A stretch of DNA of 64,000 bases, taken from Acidobacteriota bacterium (GTDB taxonomy: Bacteria; Acidobacteriota; Terriglobia; Acidiferrales; UBA7541). A model generated the notes under the pieces. The model did no database searches. It was not told the origin of the DNA and was given only the letters and a program-made list of their open reading frames with translations. The position numbers were made by a program, and so were the translations under genes. The DNA lies in assembly GCA_013289585.1 (NCBI GenBank), contig JABCZR010000023.1, positions 1 through 64,000 on the forward strand, in the 5' to 3' direction. Positions 1-9,799 of this stretch are shown in pieces. The stretch's first letter is position 1, and every line of letters begins with the position of its first letter.

Positions 1-382
<382 letters not shown>

Positions 383-439
383 TTTCTTTCACCCTCTGCG
401 TCAGTCTTTTATGTAACGACTGCGCCGCAATTCTAAATC

Positions 440-514
440 TGGAGCGGGGGACGGGATTTGAACCCGCAACCATCACCTTGGAAGAGTGAGACTCTACCGT
501 TGAGTTACCCCCGC
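440..514 (-). tRNA. tRNA-Gly (anticodon TCC)
   Basis: On the minus strand the sequence folds into a standard cloverleaf: acceptor stem GCGGGGG paired with CCCCCGC, D loop with GGTAGAG, anticodon TCC in a CTTCCAA loop, and T arm GGTTCAAAT. The CCA end is encoded in the DNA (440-442). It is the tRNA closest to tuf. Confidence 0.97.
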
Positions 515-572
515 CCGGTGTTGCCCAAAAACTGTCCCCCGCCGCGACTCACATTACTTGTCGCTTCAATCC

Positions 573-648
<76 letters not shown>

Positions 649-785
649 CGAACCCGTGTCCCCTGCATATTTCGCCCTTCGCGGCGCACTCTTCCTGAGC
701 GGCGCTTACGCCCCGAATTGGACCGCGCTCGAACATCGCTTGATGCGATTGCCCTGCGGTTTTCTGTAACCCCACAACGAGAGCC

Positions 786-874
786 TGGTGGACGGGGAAG
801 GATTCGAACCTTCGTAGCCCGCAAGGAGCGGCAGATTTACAGTCTGCTGGTTTTAGCCACTCACCCACCCGTCC
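786..874 (-). tRNA. tRNA-Tyr (anticodon GTA)
   Basis: An 89-nt class II tRNA on the minus strand with acceptor stem GGACGGG/CCCGTCC, anticodon GTA in the ACTGTAAAT context, a long variable arm and T arm GGTTCGAATC. CCA is encoded (786-788). The long variable arm together with GTA identifies tRNA-Tyr. Confidence 0.97.
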
Positions 875-1041
875 CAAAAAATCATTTAGGGACGCGAACT
901 ACGAGTCCCGAACTTATCCTTCAACAACTTGCAAACGAATCGCGCAAAAACACAAATAGGACTCGTGTCAAGAGACACCAGCCCGTTCGTTTTCGCTTAC
1001 AGGATTCGCTCCGCCCTCGCTCCCCTGCAAAAATTTCCTGG

Positions 1042-1117
1042 TGGAGCTGGCGGAGGGAATTGAACCCCCGACCCTCTGATTACAAATCAGATGCTCTACC
1101 AGCTGAGCTACGCCAGC
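1042..1117 (-). tRNA. tRNA-Thr (anticodon TGT)
   Basis: Minus-strand cloverleaf with acceptor stem GCTGGCG/CGCCAGC, D arm GCTCAGCTGGTAGAGC, anticodon loop TTTGTAA (anticodon TGT) on a TCTGA/TCAGA stem, T arm GGTTCAATT and an encoded CCA at 1042-1044. It is the first gene of the tRNA-tuf unit. Confidence 0.97.
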
Positions 1118-1424
1118 GCCGCTCAAACCGGGTAAGGATAGCAGAAGAGGTATAAGAATTGCAAGGGGGTGCTGGCAGATTTGGAGCACGTGGAGGGCCA
1201 GCTCTGTGGAAAACGAGGCCGCCCCGTATCCACCTAGACACCACCTATCATGCCTGCTATCAATAAGTTATCGCAAGCCCGGGCCATATCGCTAATCCCG
1301 GCATCCACAGGCCAAAAACAATGCGGCTCGCAGCTCCATTCTACGACGGATTTTCGTGTCTCCGCAACCCTTCCAATGGGACAATCACTAATTCTCTGAG
1401 GGAATTGAAAATGGGGCAGCCGCG
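1118..1424. other. Intergenic region between the tRNA-tuf unit and the next plus-strand gene
   Basis: About 300 bases separate the divergent tRNA-tuf unit and the gene starting at 1425. Apart from the candidate tRNA promoter at 1135-1164 I see no RNA gene, repeat or convincing reading frame here. Confidence 0.5.
1135..1164 (-). promoter_or_regulatory. Candidate promoter of the tRNA-tuf unit
   Basis: On the minus strand TTGCAA (1159-1164) is followed after 18 bases by TATCCT (1135-1140), about 18 bases ahead of the first tRNA. Both hexamers match the sigma-70 consensus at four of six positions. Position is right; the match is moderate. Confidence 0.4.
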
Positions 1425-2504
1425 ATGAAAAGGAGAGCGTGGATCGGCGTAGTAGCACTCACAGCAGTTCTGTGTTCCATCGCCATTCTCGGCTACCAGC
1501 GCTGGCGCGCACAGAACGAAACCGCGCGCAGCGATGCTCTCGCCTTGATGCCGCCCGAGGCCGGCGCCGTTCTTTTCGCTGACTTTGACGAACTGCGTCG
1601 CGCTCCATTCTTTGCGCAACTCTTCGCCTGGGCTCCGAAACCGCAAGCCGACGCCGACTACGCGGAGTTTCTGAAGAATACCGGCTTCGACTACGAACGC
1701 GACCTTGATCGTCTCGCGATTGCCGTCCTCCGGCGGAGCAATGACTCAAGTCTCTTTGCCGTTGCCGATGGAAAATTCGATCGCGAGAAAATCATCGCCT
1801 ACGCGCGAAAAATAGGATCGGCCGCAACCAATGGCTCACGCGAGATTTTTTCGGTCTCGCTCAGCGGAAGCTCCAGGAAAATCTCTTTCACGTTTCTGAG
1901 TAAAAAGCGCATCGCCCTCACGGACGATGCCGGCCTCGCGGTTTTTCTGGCCGCAAAGAAGGCCAACGCGGACACTACGGAATGGCGGGCGCGATTCGAA
2001 CGCTTGGCAGGCTCGCCCGTTTTTGCCGTAATTCGCCAAGGCGCGGGAACCGGCACGGAGCTGGCGGCCCAGGCACCGGGCGGCCTGCGCTCACCTGAGC
2101 TCTCCACGCTCCTCGATCAACTTCAGTGGATCACCCTTGCCGGAAAGCCGGAGAATGACCGTCTGCGCGTCGTAGCCGAAGGAGAATGCGCTGCGGAAGC
2201 CACTGCGCGCCAGCTTGCAGACCTGCTTAACGGCGTCGTGATCCTGGCACAGGCCGGGTTAAATGATGCCAAAACGAGACAGCAGTTGGATCCCACAACC
2301 CGCGAGGCTTATCTCGAACTGCTGAAAAGCGCGGATGTCGCAAGGCTGGATCGCGGGGACACCAAATCCGTCCGCCTAATTCTTGAAATTACTCCCAAAT
2401 TCCTGGAGGCCGCGCGAACCGCTTCACCGGCAATTCCGCCGAACACAACCCCGAACACGCCACAGCCTCAAAAAAGCGCCCCGCAGAAGAAAGGGCACAC
2501 CTGA
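1425..2504 (+). CDS. Membrane-anchored protein of unknown function
   Basis: A 359-residue protein I do not recognise. It starts with two or three basic residues and one hydrophobic segment (about residues 5-24), which fits an uncleaved anchor or signal sequence with the rest outside the cytoplasm. The body is soluble-looking with a periodic pattern of hydrophobic strands (for example VLFADFDELRR, IAVLRR, LFAVADGKF) and resembles proteins that test 'LMPPEAGAVLFADFDEL'-type substrate-free folds rather than an enzyme. The C-terminal 35 residues are proline-, threonine- and lysine-rich. A GGGG stretch precedes the ATG. It converges on the M23 peptidase gene. No catalytic motif is visible, so no function is assigned. 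Confidence 0.8.
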   Translation: MKRRAWIGVVALTAVLCSIAILGYQRWRAQNETARSDALALMPPEAGAVLFADFDELRRAPFFAQLFAWAPKPQADADYAEFLKNTGFDYERDLDRLAIAVLRRSNDSSLFAVADGKFDREKIIAYARKIGSAATNGSREIFSVSLSGSSRKISFTFLSKKRIALTDDAGLAVFLAAKKANADTTEWRARFERLAGSPVFAVIRQGAGTGTELAAQAPGGLRSPELSTLLDQLQWITLAGKPENDRLRVVAEGECAAEATARQLADLLNGVVILAQAGLNDAKTRQQLDPTTREAYLELLKSADVARLDRGDTKSVRLILEITPKFLEAARTASPAIPPNTTPNTPQPQKSAPQKKGHT

Positions 2505-2540
2505 GGACCTGCTAAGAAACTCAGTCCGTGCGGCCAGAAA

Positions 2541-2565
2541 CAAAACCGGCGGGCCCCAGCCCGCC
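2541..2565 (-). terminator. Rho-independent terminator for the M23 peptidase gene
   Basis: Read on the minus strand, a perfect 7-bp stem GGCGGGC/GCCCGCC (2559-2565 with 2548-2554) closes a four-base loop and is followed by GGTTTTG. It sits just past the stop codon of the minus-strand peptidase gene. Confidence 0.65.
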
Positions 2566-2595
2566 ACGCAAACCCCGATACATGCTATTCGGAAA

Positions 2596-3543
2596 TTAGT
2601 CCCCGGCAGGAGTTGACTTCATATAGCGCCACGGATTGATGGGCGCGTTGTTCATACGTACTTCGTAGTGTACGTGCGGCCCGGTCGATCGGCCGCTGAT
2701 TCCGGTATACCCCACCACTTCGCCCCGCTTCACACGCGCGCCCGGAACGGCCGTGAACGCCGAGAGGTGCGCATACCAGGTCGTAATGCCAAATCCGTGA
2801 TCGATAACCACCAGACGGCCGTAGCCGGCATGGTTTTCGGCGATGGTAATAATCCCGTCCGCCGTCGCATGCACCGGTGCACCGTAGTCCGACGCCACGT
2901 CAACGCCTGTATGGAACGCGCCCTCACCGCTGAACGGATCAAGACGCTCGCCAAAACTGTCCGTGATATGCCCCATGACCGGCCAGATCGTCGGTGTGTA
3001 AGTGGAATCGGCGAAACTTGTGGGTGAGAGCAAATGCAGACCGTTGCTTGAAATCGCGATCACTGCGGCATTGCGCTTCAAAAACGTGTATTGCTCGATC
3101 GAGCGGTCGAAGGCGTCTTGGGCGTCCACAGGGTTATCACCTTCGTCAAAAGCCGCCGGGTGATACCGCAGCACGCCGTAGGTCATCGCCACTTCCGTAG
3201 CCAGCGATTGCAACGAATCCAGGCGCTGGTTCGTGTCGTTTACCGTGCTCTGCAATTGTTGGTACTGCTTTTTCAGATTTTCCTGGTCGTGCCGCAACGC
3301 GTTGTAGTTCCCAACCTTCCAGAGCATCCTCGAGTAGGAACCGACTGCCGCCGTAACGGTAATGCTGCCAATGAGAGCCAACACCGCGATCCCGTGCAGC
3401 ACATACGCCGGCACGATGACTTTCCGGAGCTTCCCCGGAGTCGACGCGATGAAAAATGTGTAGCTCTTACCTCTCATGGCAAAAAGAGCCCTCAAACCTT
3501 CCAGAATTGACTTGCCGGGCGATCGACCCTGGTGCCCGTTCAT
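2596..3543 (-). CDS. M23 family metallopeptidase (LytM-type), membrane-anchored
   Basis: A peptidoglycan-directed endopeptidase of the LytM/M23 family or a regulator built on that fold. It has an N-terminal cytoplasmic tail, one membrane helix (about 25 residues around VLHGIAVLALIGSITV), a predicted coiled coil with many Gln and Leu residues (around QENLKKQYQQLQSTV), and a C-terminal M23 domain. The zinc ligand motifs are intact: HTGVD (HxxxD) and GPHVHYE (HxH), so it should be active, unlike EnvC/NlpD-type regulators. The start is uncertain: ATG at 3543 is used here; a TTG at 3561 and an ATG at 3477 are in frame and none has a good ribosome binding site. It stands alone and ends at a terminator. 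Confidence 0.93.
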   Translation of the reverse strand: MNGHQGRSPGKSILEGLRALFAMRGKSYTFFIASTPGKLRKVIVPAYVLHGIAVLALIGSITVTAAVGSYSRMLWKVGNYNALRHDQENLKKQYQQLQSTVNDTNQRLDSLQSLATEVAMTYGVLRYHPAAFDEGDNPVDAQDAFDRSIEQYTFLKRNAAVIAISSNGLHLLSPTSFADSTYTPTIWPVMGHITDSFGERLDPFSGEGAFHTGVDVASDYGAPVHATADGIITIAENHAGYGRLVVIDHGFGITTWYAHLSAFTAVPGARVKRGEVVGYTGISGRSTGPHVHYEVRMNNAPINPWRYMKSTPAGD

Positions 3544-3790
3544 TAGGAACTCTACTTTCAACCAAATCTGAACCGTGAGCCTTGGTCCGCGACCTGGCCC
3601 ATACTAAATTCTGTAGCCCTCCCCGTCAACCCTGTATTTTGCTGTTCGTAGGTCAGGCTGTGCAAACCTGTCCCCTGTCCGTTCGTACAGGGAACTAGCA
3701 CTACCACCGGGAATCATCTGGTTCAAACCGGCACCAGGGAACAATTGAATTGGACTAGGGAGCTATACTGTCTCACAAAAGAGCATTGGA

Positions 3791-4816
3791 GTGTTGGCAA
3801 AGCTGATGAAACACAATAACCGCGGCGAAAACGCCATCTTGAACCGCATCGTCGCGCGCATGGTGGACCGAGCCCGGAATCCGGCTGGCCACCGCCTCGC
3901 CCTGGGTATCGGTGACGATGCCGCCCTCTTTCGCCCTAAGCCAGCCCACGAGATCATCCTGACCTGCGACTGGTTTCTCGAAGGCACACACTTCCTTCGC
4001 GATACGCATCCACCCGACGCAGTCGGCTGGAAATGCCTGGCGCGAGCGGTGAGCGACGTGGCCGCCGTAGGCGGCACGCCTCGTTGCTTTCTCTTGAGTC
4101 TGGCCCTGCCCGACTCCCACACCGGGCGATGGCTCGAGGAATTCCTCGGTGGATTGCGCCGGGCCTCGCGCAAGTTTGACTGTCTACTTGCAGGTGGCGA
4201 CACCACCCGTCGCGCGGAAATCCTCATCAACATCACTGTCGTAGCCGAAGTCCGAACCTCCCGCGCCATTCGGCGTTCTGGAGCGCGGGCGGGCGACCTT
4301 ATCTATGTCAGCGGGCGGCTCGGAGAGGCGGAGCTGGGATTGCGCGTTCTCCGTAGAGGCAGAAGATCCGCCAATAATAAGAACCCACTGACCAGGAAGC
4401 ATTTATATCCTTCGCCGCGTCTCGCTCTGGGCCAGTGGCTTGCGGATTGTCGAATGGCCACCGCGATGATGGACCTTTCCGACGGACTTTCCAGCGATTT
4501 GGCACGGTTGTGCGAAGCAAGCGGAGTCGGTGCGCGAGTGGAAAGTGAGAAGCTCCCCGCCGTCCGGGTCTCCGATTCGGACCGCAAGCTTGGCCTGGAC
4601 CCGCTTCAACTGGCGCTGCACGGCGGCGATGACTACGAACTTCTGTTCACCGTTCCAGCGAACAAAGCCGGCATGTTGCCCAGAAAATATAAAAATGTGA
4701 GGCTGACACGGATTGGAAAAATCACAGAGGAATCTGGCGTGGTTCTGCTCCAGGAGAGCGGCGGAGAGCGGTCACTCATTTCCGGTGGCTGGGATCCGTT
4801 CCGTACGAAGCGCTAG
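3791..4816 (+). CDS. thiL: Thiamine-monophosphate kinase
   Basis: ThiL phosphorylates thiamine monophosphate to the active cofactor thiamine diphosphate with ATP. The family motifs occur in order: GIGDDAA at residues 39-45 (metal and nucleotide binding), CDWFLEGTHF, AVSDVAAVGG, LLAGGDTTR, MDLSDGLSSDLARL and GGDDYELLF. Length (341 residues) is normal. The GTG at 3791 is used; an ATG five codons on (3806) is an equally possible start, and neither has a strong Shine-Dalgarno sequence. It is a single gene with no other thiamine gene nearby, and I see no TPP riboswitch in the 230 bases upstream. Confidence 0.96.
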   Translation: MLAKLMKHNNRGENAILNRIVARMVDRARNPAGHRLALGIGDDAALFRPKPAHEIILTCDWFLEGTHFLRDTHPPDAVGWKCLARAVSDVAAVGGTPRCFLLSLALPDSHTGRWLEEFLGGLRRASRKFDCLLAGGDTTRRAEILINITVVAEVRTSRAIRRSGARAGDLIYVSGRLGEAELGLRVLRRGRRSANNKNPLTRKHLYPSPRLALGQWLADCRMATAMMDLSDGLSSDLARLCEASGVGARVESEKLPAVRVSDSDRKLGLDPLQLALHGGDDYELLFTVPANKAGMLPRKYKNVRLTRIGKITEESGVVLLQESGGERSLISGGWDPFRTKR

Positions 4817-5053
4817 CCCTGGCTAAGCCAGAATCTGCACCAGTTCAAATTTGGTACAATCACTACGGACAGTATCTTGGCCGATTTTCGTACTGACCTT
4901 AATCCGTTCTTGCGAACAATTGTTTGTCTCCAGAATCTCGCGTACTTTTCAATTGCAGCTACAGGCAGGAACCCCTACCCTCTCGGCCCTCTCGCTTGAA
5001 ACAAGAATTGAACTAAATCGCAAACAAAGGGAACCCACCTCGGAGGCGGATTC

Positions 5054-5890
5054 GTGAGAAAACTGATTGGACTTATTGTATTTCTATTGATTGTTTCACT
5101 GCCGGTAGCCGCACAGACGCAGCAGCCCATTCGCGTCAATTGCGGCGGACCAAGCTACACTGACTCGCTGGGCCACGTCTGGGCAGCGGACTACGGATAC
5201 AACGAAGGCACTGCCAGCACGGTCGCGGCCAAAATCACCGGCACGAACGATCCCGCCCTCTACCAGGATGGCCGCTGGAACGGTAATCCCATTGTCCCCA
5301 TGACCTACACCTTTCCCGTTCTCAACGGAAATTACCACGTCAACTTGTATTTCACCGAGGCCGTTACCCAGCTTCAGCAGGTCGGCGCTCGCGTTTTCGA
5401 TGTGAAGATACAGGGTGCGGTTGTGTTCCCCCGCCTCGACATCTTCGCTGAAGCCGGTACGGACGGGGCCCTGATCAAAGGCGCGGATGTGACGGCTTCG
5501 AACGGCAAGCTGGTCATTGAATTTGACAGCATCGTGCAGAACCCCAAGGTACACGCCATTGAAATTCTTCCCGGCGCCTCCGGGCCTGCGCTGACGCTCA
5601 ACTTCAAATACCCAGATGGCAATCCGGTCGTGGGAATTCTTTCCTACGCCGTTACTTCTTCTCTGCTCAGTTTCCAGGGGACCGCACCACTGACCAACGG
5701 GCAGGCGCAGTGCGTCCTGTACACCAACCCGAGCGCCATGGGGATCAGCACACAATTCACGGTGAATCTGAATTTGACGGATAGTGCCGGGCATCAGCTC
5801 TGGCAGCTGAGTTTGGGAATGAACCCCGCCCAGGTCAACCTCGGCGCGATCCAGACTTCTTCGTTGAATGTCATTGTTCAGAAGCTGTAG
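5054..5890 (+). CDS. Secreted malectin-domain protein
   Basis: A 278-residue exported protein. Residues 1-20 form a clear signal peptide ending in PVAAQ. Residues about 25-170 look like a malectin (di-glucose-binding) fold: RVNCGGPSYTDSLGHVW, then YTFPVLNGNYHVNLYFTEA, and a final VHAIEILPG strand, the usual carbohydrate-binding core. The last 100 residues are a second beta-rich region of unknown type. The GTG start at 5054 is chosen because GGAGG lies right upstream (5042-5046). It could bind a cell-wall or environmental sugar. It ends in a bidirectional terminator shared with the receptor gene opposite. Confidence 0.85.
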   Translation: MRKLIGLIVFLLIVSLPVAAQTQQPIRVNCGGPSYTDSLGHVWAADYGYNEGTASTVAAKITGTNDPALYQDGRWNGNPIVPMTYTFPVLNGNYHVNLYFTEAVTQLQQVGARVFDVKIQGAVVFPRLDIFAEAGTDGALIKGADVTASNGKLVIEFDSIVQNPKVHAIEILPGASGPALTLNFKYPDGNPVVGILSYAVTSSLLSFQGTAPLTNGQAQCVLYTNPSAMGISTQFTVNLNLTDSAGHQLWQLSLGMNPAQVNLGAIQTSSLNVIVQKL

Positions 5891-5921
5891 CCGCGGCCTG
5901 GTGCGTCTGACAGGCCGAGAC

Positions 5922-5962
5922 AAAAAGAGAGGGAGGAGCGTTTCGTTCCTCCCTCTCCTTTA
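5922..5962. terminator. Bidirectional terminator between convergent genes
   Basis: An 11-bp perfect stem, GAGAGGGAGGA (5927-5937) with TCCTCCCTCTC (5947-5957), has an A-run on its left (5922-5926) and a T-rich tail on its right. It serves the malectin gene and the receptor gene that converge here. Confidence 0.9.
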
Positions 5963-5974
5963 TTCGTCACTCGC

Positions 5975-8900
5975 TCAGAACTGGAACTTCAGGGCGAGTT
6001 GCAGGATCCGGGGATTGCCCACCGTGCTCGAATAGATCCCGAACGCTGGCGAGCCGATGTCTGTATTGGTGATGGCGAAGTTCGGATGATTGAAAATGTT
6101 AAAGAACTCCGCGCGCAATTGCAGATTGTATTTTTCCGTCAGCGGAAACTTCTTGGTGAGGAAGAAGTCCCAGTTCTGCTGGAAGGGTCCGCGGGCCTGG
6201 GCGATATTCCGTCCAAGATTTCCGAACAGAGCTCCTCCGCCGGCCCCGATGGTGAACGACTGGTTGCCGGACCCGCCCGCCGTATTGAGCCCGGAGACCA
6301 CCGTCCCCGCGGGGAAGGATGTCGTGGGCCCAACGACGCCTGTATTAAAGACGCTGGTGGTCGTGAAGTTCTCGGGCGCTCCGCTCTTCATGAGGTTCCC
6401 CAGATTGCCGATGACTTCTGGGAAAGTATTCTGTGGCTGCACGCCGAACAGGTTGCTCGGGCAGCTGGAACACGTAAGTGAATTGGGCACCCCTGATTGG
6501 AATGTGGTTAGCCCTCCGATTGCCCAATTCCCGAGCAGATATCGCCAGGATCCGGTCTTGAAGCCAGGAATATTGTACTCATAAGTTCCTTGGATCCGGT
6601 GAGTCCGGTCGAAGTCCGAGAGCGCCTTCTGTCCCGTGAGATCCACGTTGTTTCCCAGCGTTGCGCCGAGGTCCTGCGTCGGACTCCCCGAGTTGTTGTC
6701 GATGGATTTCGAAAACGTGTAGGCGGCTTGCAGAAACAAGTTGCCTGTCCGGTGATTGACCGTGAAGATGAACGCATTGTAGCCCGAATGCCCGCGTTCG
6801 GTAACCGCGTTCAAGCCGCCACCGGCATCAAACCCTAGCACGCCTGCGCGGGCCTCGACGTTGCCCAATGTGTTCGTCGTTATCGTCGTCTGCGGAACTC
6901 CGTTCGCACCGCCGACGACAATCGGGTTGGCGGCATTGGCCAGCCGCGCCTGGTTCACTTGCAAGCCATCGAGCAGGTGTACGCCCTGCGAGCCGATGTA
7001 TCCGAATTCAACGTTGAAATTCTTCGGCAGCGCATGCTGGACCGACAGATTGTAGTTGCCGACGTACGGCGTGGTCAGGTGCCGGTCGAAGGGGTTTAAC
7101 GCCAGCAGGCTTCCGTCAAACGTCGCATTCCCCCCGGCGTCGAAGCCCGTAAATGCTGGCGGCGTCGAAAAGATAGGGAACTGGCCGGCCGTTGGCAGAT
7201 TCGGGAACGGATTGGAGAGCGGAGTGCCCGGGAAAAGATTCGCGGACAACTGGAAGAAGGGCTCCCCAGTGATCAATTGCAGCAGCATCTGGTTTGAAAT
7301 GCGAACGTAATACAAGCCATAGCCGCCCCGCACCGATGTCTTGCCGTCTCCCAGGGGATCCCAGGCAAAGCCCACGCGCGGAGCGAAATTGTGCGGGCTG
7401 TTGCTCAGCAGTGTCGAGCCGCTGACGCCCGGAGTGCCCTGGATGGCCCCGAAGTTCGCAGCCGCGGGAAGGATGAAGCCGTTTTGGATTCCTGCGCCGG
7501 CGTTCGCGAGCGTGGTGGCGTCGAGGCGCGAAGGATCGAAATTGCCCAGACGGTTCTTCACATCGGTGGACGGCCCCAGGTAGTCGTAGCGGATTCCAAG
7601 ATTAAGTGTCAGGTGCCGGTTGACTTTCCAGTCGTCCTGAAAATAGGCCCCGATGTCGCGGGCGCGGAATCCCCGGTCGGTCTGGCCCGAGCCGACAAAT
7701 TCTTCCAGGATATTGCCGTTCAGAAAGTCATTGAACGTATTAAAAATCAGGGCGCCTCGCGAGGCGAAATTGTTGAATAGATTTATTTGATAGCGCCGGT
7801 ATTCGAATCCGCCCCGGAACGTGTGTTTGCCGTGCGTCCATGCAACCGTGTCGGCAAAATTGAATGTGTTGTTGGTTTCCGCCTGGTCAAAATTGGTGGA
7901 AATACCTCCGAACTCCGGCGCGATATCGCCAGTCAGTAACACCGGAATGTCGTTGAACGTGGCTTCATTGAACCGCGTCATGCCCACGGAAGCGAGCGTG
8001 GCCGTAGGCGCTGGCGTAATCGAAGTAACAATCCGGTCATAACCAAACCGTGCTTCGTTGACGAGGTTCGGCGTGATGGTATAAGTCCATGCGAGTGTAA
8101 TTAAGCGGTTGTCGAGCGGTGTGGTCGTCCCGCTCCCCAGACTGGCGCCGTCTTCCCCACCCAGCGGATTGATGGTGTTGGAATTGGAAAAGAAAAAGCG
8201 CTCCGAAATCTTGTGCCGTGTCCCGATGTTCCGGTCCAGGTTCGCGTTGAACTGGTCTTCGTTGAATAGCAATGGCTTGGAAATAGAGAACAAACCAAAA
8301 GTGCATTGAATTCCCACACAATTGGCAGCGGGCGTTCCGGAGGGAATCAGGAATCCGTTGAATTGTCCCGGAGCCTGCAATAGTTTCAGCGCCACTGGAT
8401 CGATCGTGGTTCCCGCGGGCAGATGTTGCGCCGCCACGATGTCCGCCTCGGTACGCGTTGAACCAAGCACCGGGAATTGCGTGGAGATTCCGCCGGCGAC
8501 TCCGTTGATTTGCCGCGTTCCTTCGTAGGAGCCAAAGAAGTAGGTGTCTTTAAGCTTTGGCACTGGCCCGCCAAAATTGCCTCCGAACTGGTTTTGTTTG
8601 AGTTCTGGCCGCGGTTGGCCGTCTGCATTGAAGAAGAACAGATTGGCGTTCATCGCGTCGTTGCGAAAGAATTCGTACGCTTCGCCGTGGTATGTGGTCG
8701 TGCCGCCGCGGGTCAATACATTGATGTTGCCTCCGGATGTTTTTCCCTCGGACGCGTCATAGAGGCTGGTCTGCACGCGAAACTCTTCAATGCTGTCCAG
8801 CGATGGAATTGGCACGGTGCTGAAATTGTTGGCGCCCAGGTCGTTGGCGTCGGTCCCGTTGATCACCAGGTTATTTGCGGTTCCGCGTTGCCCCGCCACG

Positions 8901-9457
8901 AATATGACCGGAAGCCCGCGCCCTGCTTCAGTGGCGTCCGGCAAATCGGAGGAAGTCCCCGCGTTCAGCGCCAGCAGGCTGGTGAAATTGCGCGTCGCCA
9001 GCGGCAACTCGTGCAACACATCTCCGCTGATCACGTTGCCAAGCGTGGCGTTAGTGGTATTGATGGCTTGCACCGCATCACCAGAAACGGTAATTTCGGT
9101 GGCCATTTCTCCCAATTCCAGCTGCACAGTCAGGTTTGTAACCTCAGTTACGTGAACCCCGACATCGTTCAAAGAAGTGCGTTTGAAGTTTGCACTTTCG
9201 ACTGTGAGTTTGTAGGAACCGGGATTGAGCAACGGAAATACGACCGTTCCATCCGCTGCGGTTTCCTTGGTCTGCGCGGAACTTAGGGGAGAGCTCAAGG
9301 TAACCTTTGCGCCTGCCACGGCCGCGCCCTGCGGATCCGTGACTGCGACGCTGACTGCTCCCGTCTTCGCCGTGATCTGCGCGAAAACCGGGCTTGCCAT
9401 AGAGAGAATGATCAGAGCGAAAAGCGCCGCTCCGTTCCGAAACCGCTTAATAAACAT
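5975..9457 (-). CDS. Oar-like TonB-dependent outer membrane receptor
   Basis: An 1160-residue outer membrane protein of the large Oar-like family that is expanded in acidobacteria. Domains in order: signal peptide (about 1-26, ending PVFAQ), a carboxypeptidase-regulatory-like beta-sandwich (about 31-110, with TDPQGAAVAGAKVTLSS and YKLTVESANF), a plug-like region with the typical LPLATRNFTSLLALNAG and INVLTRGGT segments (about 150-250), and a long beta-barrel ending in FQF, whose final aromatic residue is the usual outer-membrane insertion signal. The substrate is unknown; family members are thought to take up polymers or oligomers. No SusD-like partner or hydrolase is next to it. It has its own long upstream region. 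Confidence 0.93.
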   Translation of the reverse strand: MFIKRFRNGAALFALIILSMASPVFAQITAKTGAVSVAVTDPQGAAVAGAKVTLSSPLSSAQTKETAADGTVVFPLLNPGSYKLTVESANFKRTSLNDVGVHVTEVTNLTVQLELGEMATEITVSGDAVQAINTTNATLGNVISGDVLHELPLATRNFTSLLALNAGTSSDLPDATEAGRGLPVIFVAGQRGTANNLVINGTDANDLGANNFSTVPIPSLDSIEEFRVQTSLYDASEGKTSGGNINVLTRGGTTTYHGEAYEFFRNDAMNANLFFFNADGQPRPELKQNQFGGNFGGPVPKLKDTYFFGSYEGTRQINGVAGGISTQFPVLGSTRTEADIVAAQHLPAGTTIDPVALKLLQAPGQFNGFLIPSGTPAANCVGIQCTFGLFSISKPLLFNEDQFNANLDRNIGTRHKISERFFFSNSNTINPLGGEDGASLGSGTTTPLDNRLITLAWTYTITPNLVNEARFGYDRIVTSITPAPTATLASVGMTRFNEATFNDIPVLLTGDIAPEFGGISTNFDQAETNNTFNFADTVAWTHGKHTFRGGFEYRRYQINLFNNFASRGALIFNTFNDFLNGNILEEFVGSGQTDRGFRARDIGAYFQDDWKVNRHLTLNLGIRYDYLGPSTDVKNRLGNFDPSRLDATTLANAGAGIQNGFILPAAANFGAIQGTPGVSGSTLLSNSPHNFAPRVGFAWDPLGDGKTSVRGGYGLYYVRISNQMLLQLITGEPFFQLSANLFPGTPLSNPFPNLPTAGQFPIFSTPPAFTGFDAGGNATFDGSLLALNPFDRHLTTPYVGNYNLSVQHALPKNFNVEFGYIGSQGVHLLDGLQVNQARLANAANPIVVGGANGVPQTTITTNTLGNVEARAGVLGFDAGGGLNAVTERGHSGYNAFIFTVNHRTGNLFLQAAYTFSKSIDNNSGSPTQDLGATLGNNVDLTGQKALSDFDRTHRIQGTYEYNIPGFKTGSWRYLLGNWAIGGLTTFQSGVPNSLTCSSCPSNLFGVQPQNTFPEVIGNLGNLMKSGAPENFTTTSVFNTGVVGPTTSFPAGTVVSGLNTAGGSGNQSFTIGAGGGALFGNLGRNIAQARGPFQQNWDFFLTKKFPLTEKYNLQLRAEFFNIFNHPNFAITNTDIGSPAFGIYSSTVGNPRILQLALKFQF

Positions 9458-9799
9458 TACTTGCCTCCGGTAGAGCTTATTTTCAGGTCAGCTCCAAGAA
9501 GTTTTTTCGGAGCCGACTCTGTATCGCTTGGGTTCTCTCTCATCGAACCGCGATTCCCTGAGGGACGAGGAAAGTGCAACTGGAATGCCACGCTTCGCAC
9601 AGGGCTCAAGGATCCGCATCCCATTACAAAGACTGATATTTAAGATAATTTGAGGACTCTATGAGACAGCAAAGGCCGGGTTGATGTGCAGATACTCATA
9701 GAATTTAGATAAATTTCTTTTAGGTTCGCGTATAAACCGATAATAAATTGGACTCGATTGCGAGATCGCGGCAGGTCGGCGCGCTTCTTCAGAAAAATC
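9458..9799. other. AT-rich leader and promoter region of the receptor gene
   Basis: A 342-base gap between the penicillin-binding protein gene and the receptor gene, both on the minus strand. Around 9640-9760 it is markedly AT-richer than its surroundings, as promoter regions are. An 8-bp inverted repeat TCTATGAG (9658-9665) / CTCATAGA (9693-9700) could be an operator. I see no convincing -35/-10 pair and no reading frame. Confidence 0.4.

Noticed and set aside
3562-3790. TPP riboswitch ahead of thiL
   Set aside because: The conserved CTGAGA and ACCTGAT-type elements are not present; only a short 6-bp inverted repeat around 3673-3692 is seen.
4851-5057. Small plus-strand open frame of 68 codons between thiL and the malectin gene
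   Set aside because: No ribosome binding site, no recognisable protein character, and it overlaps the well-supported GTG start at 5054.
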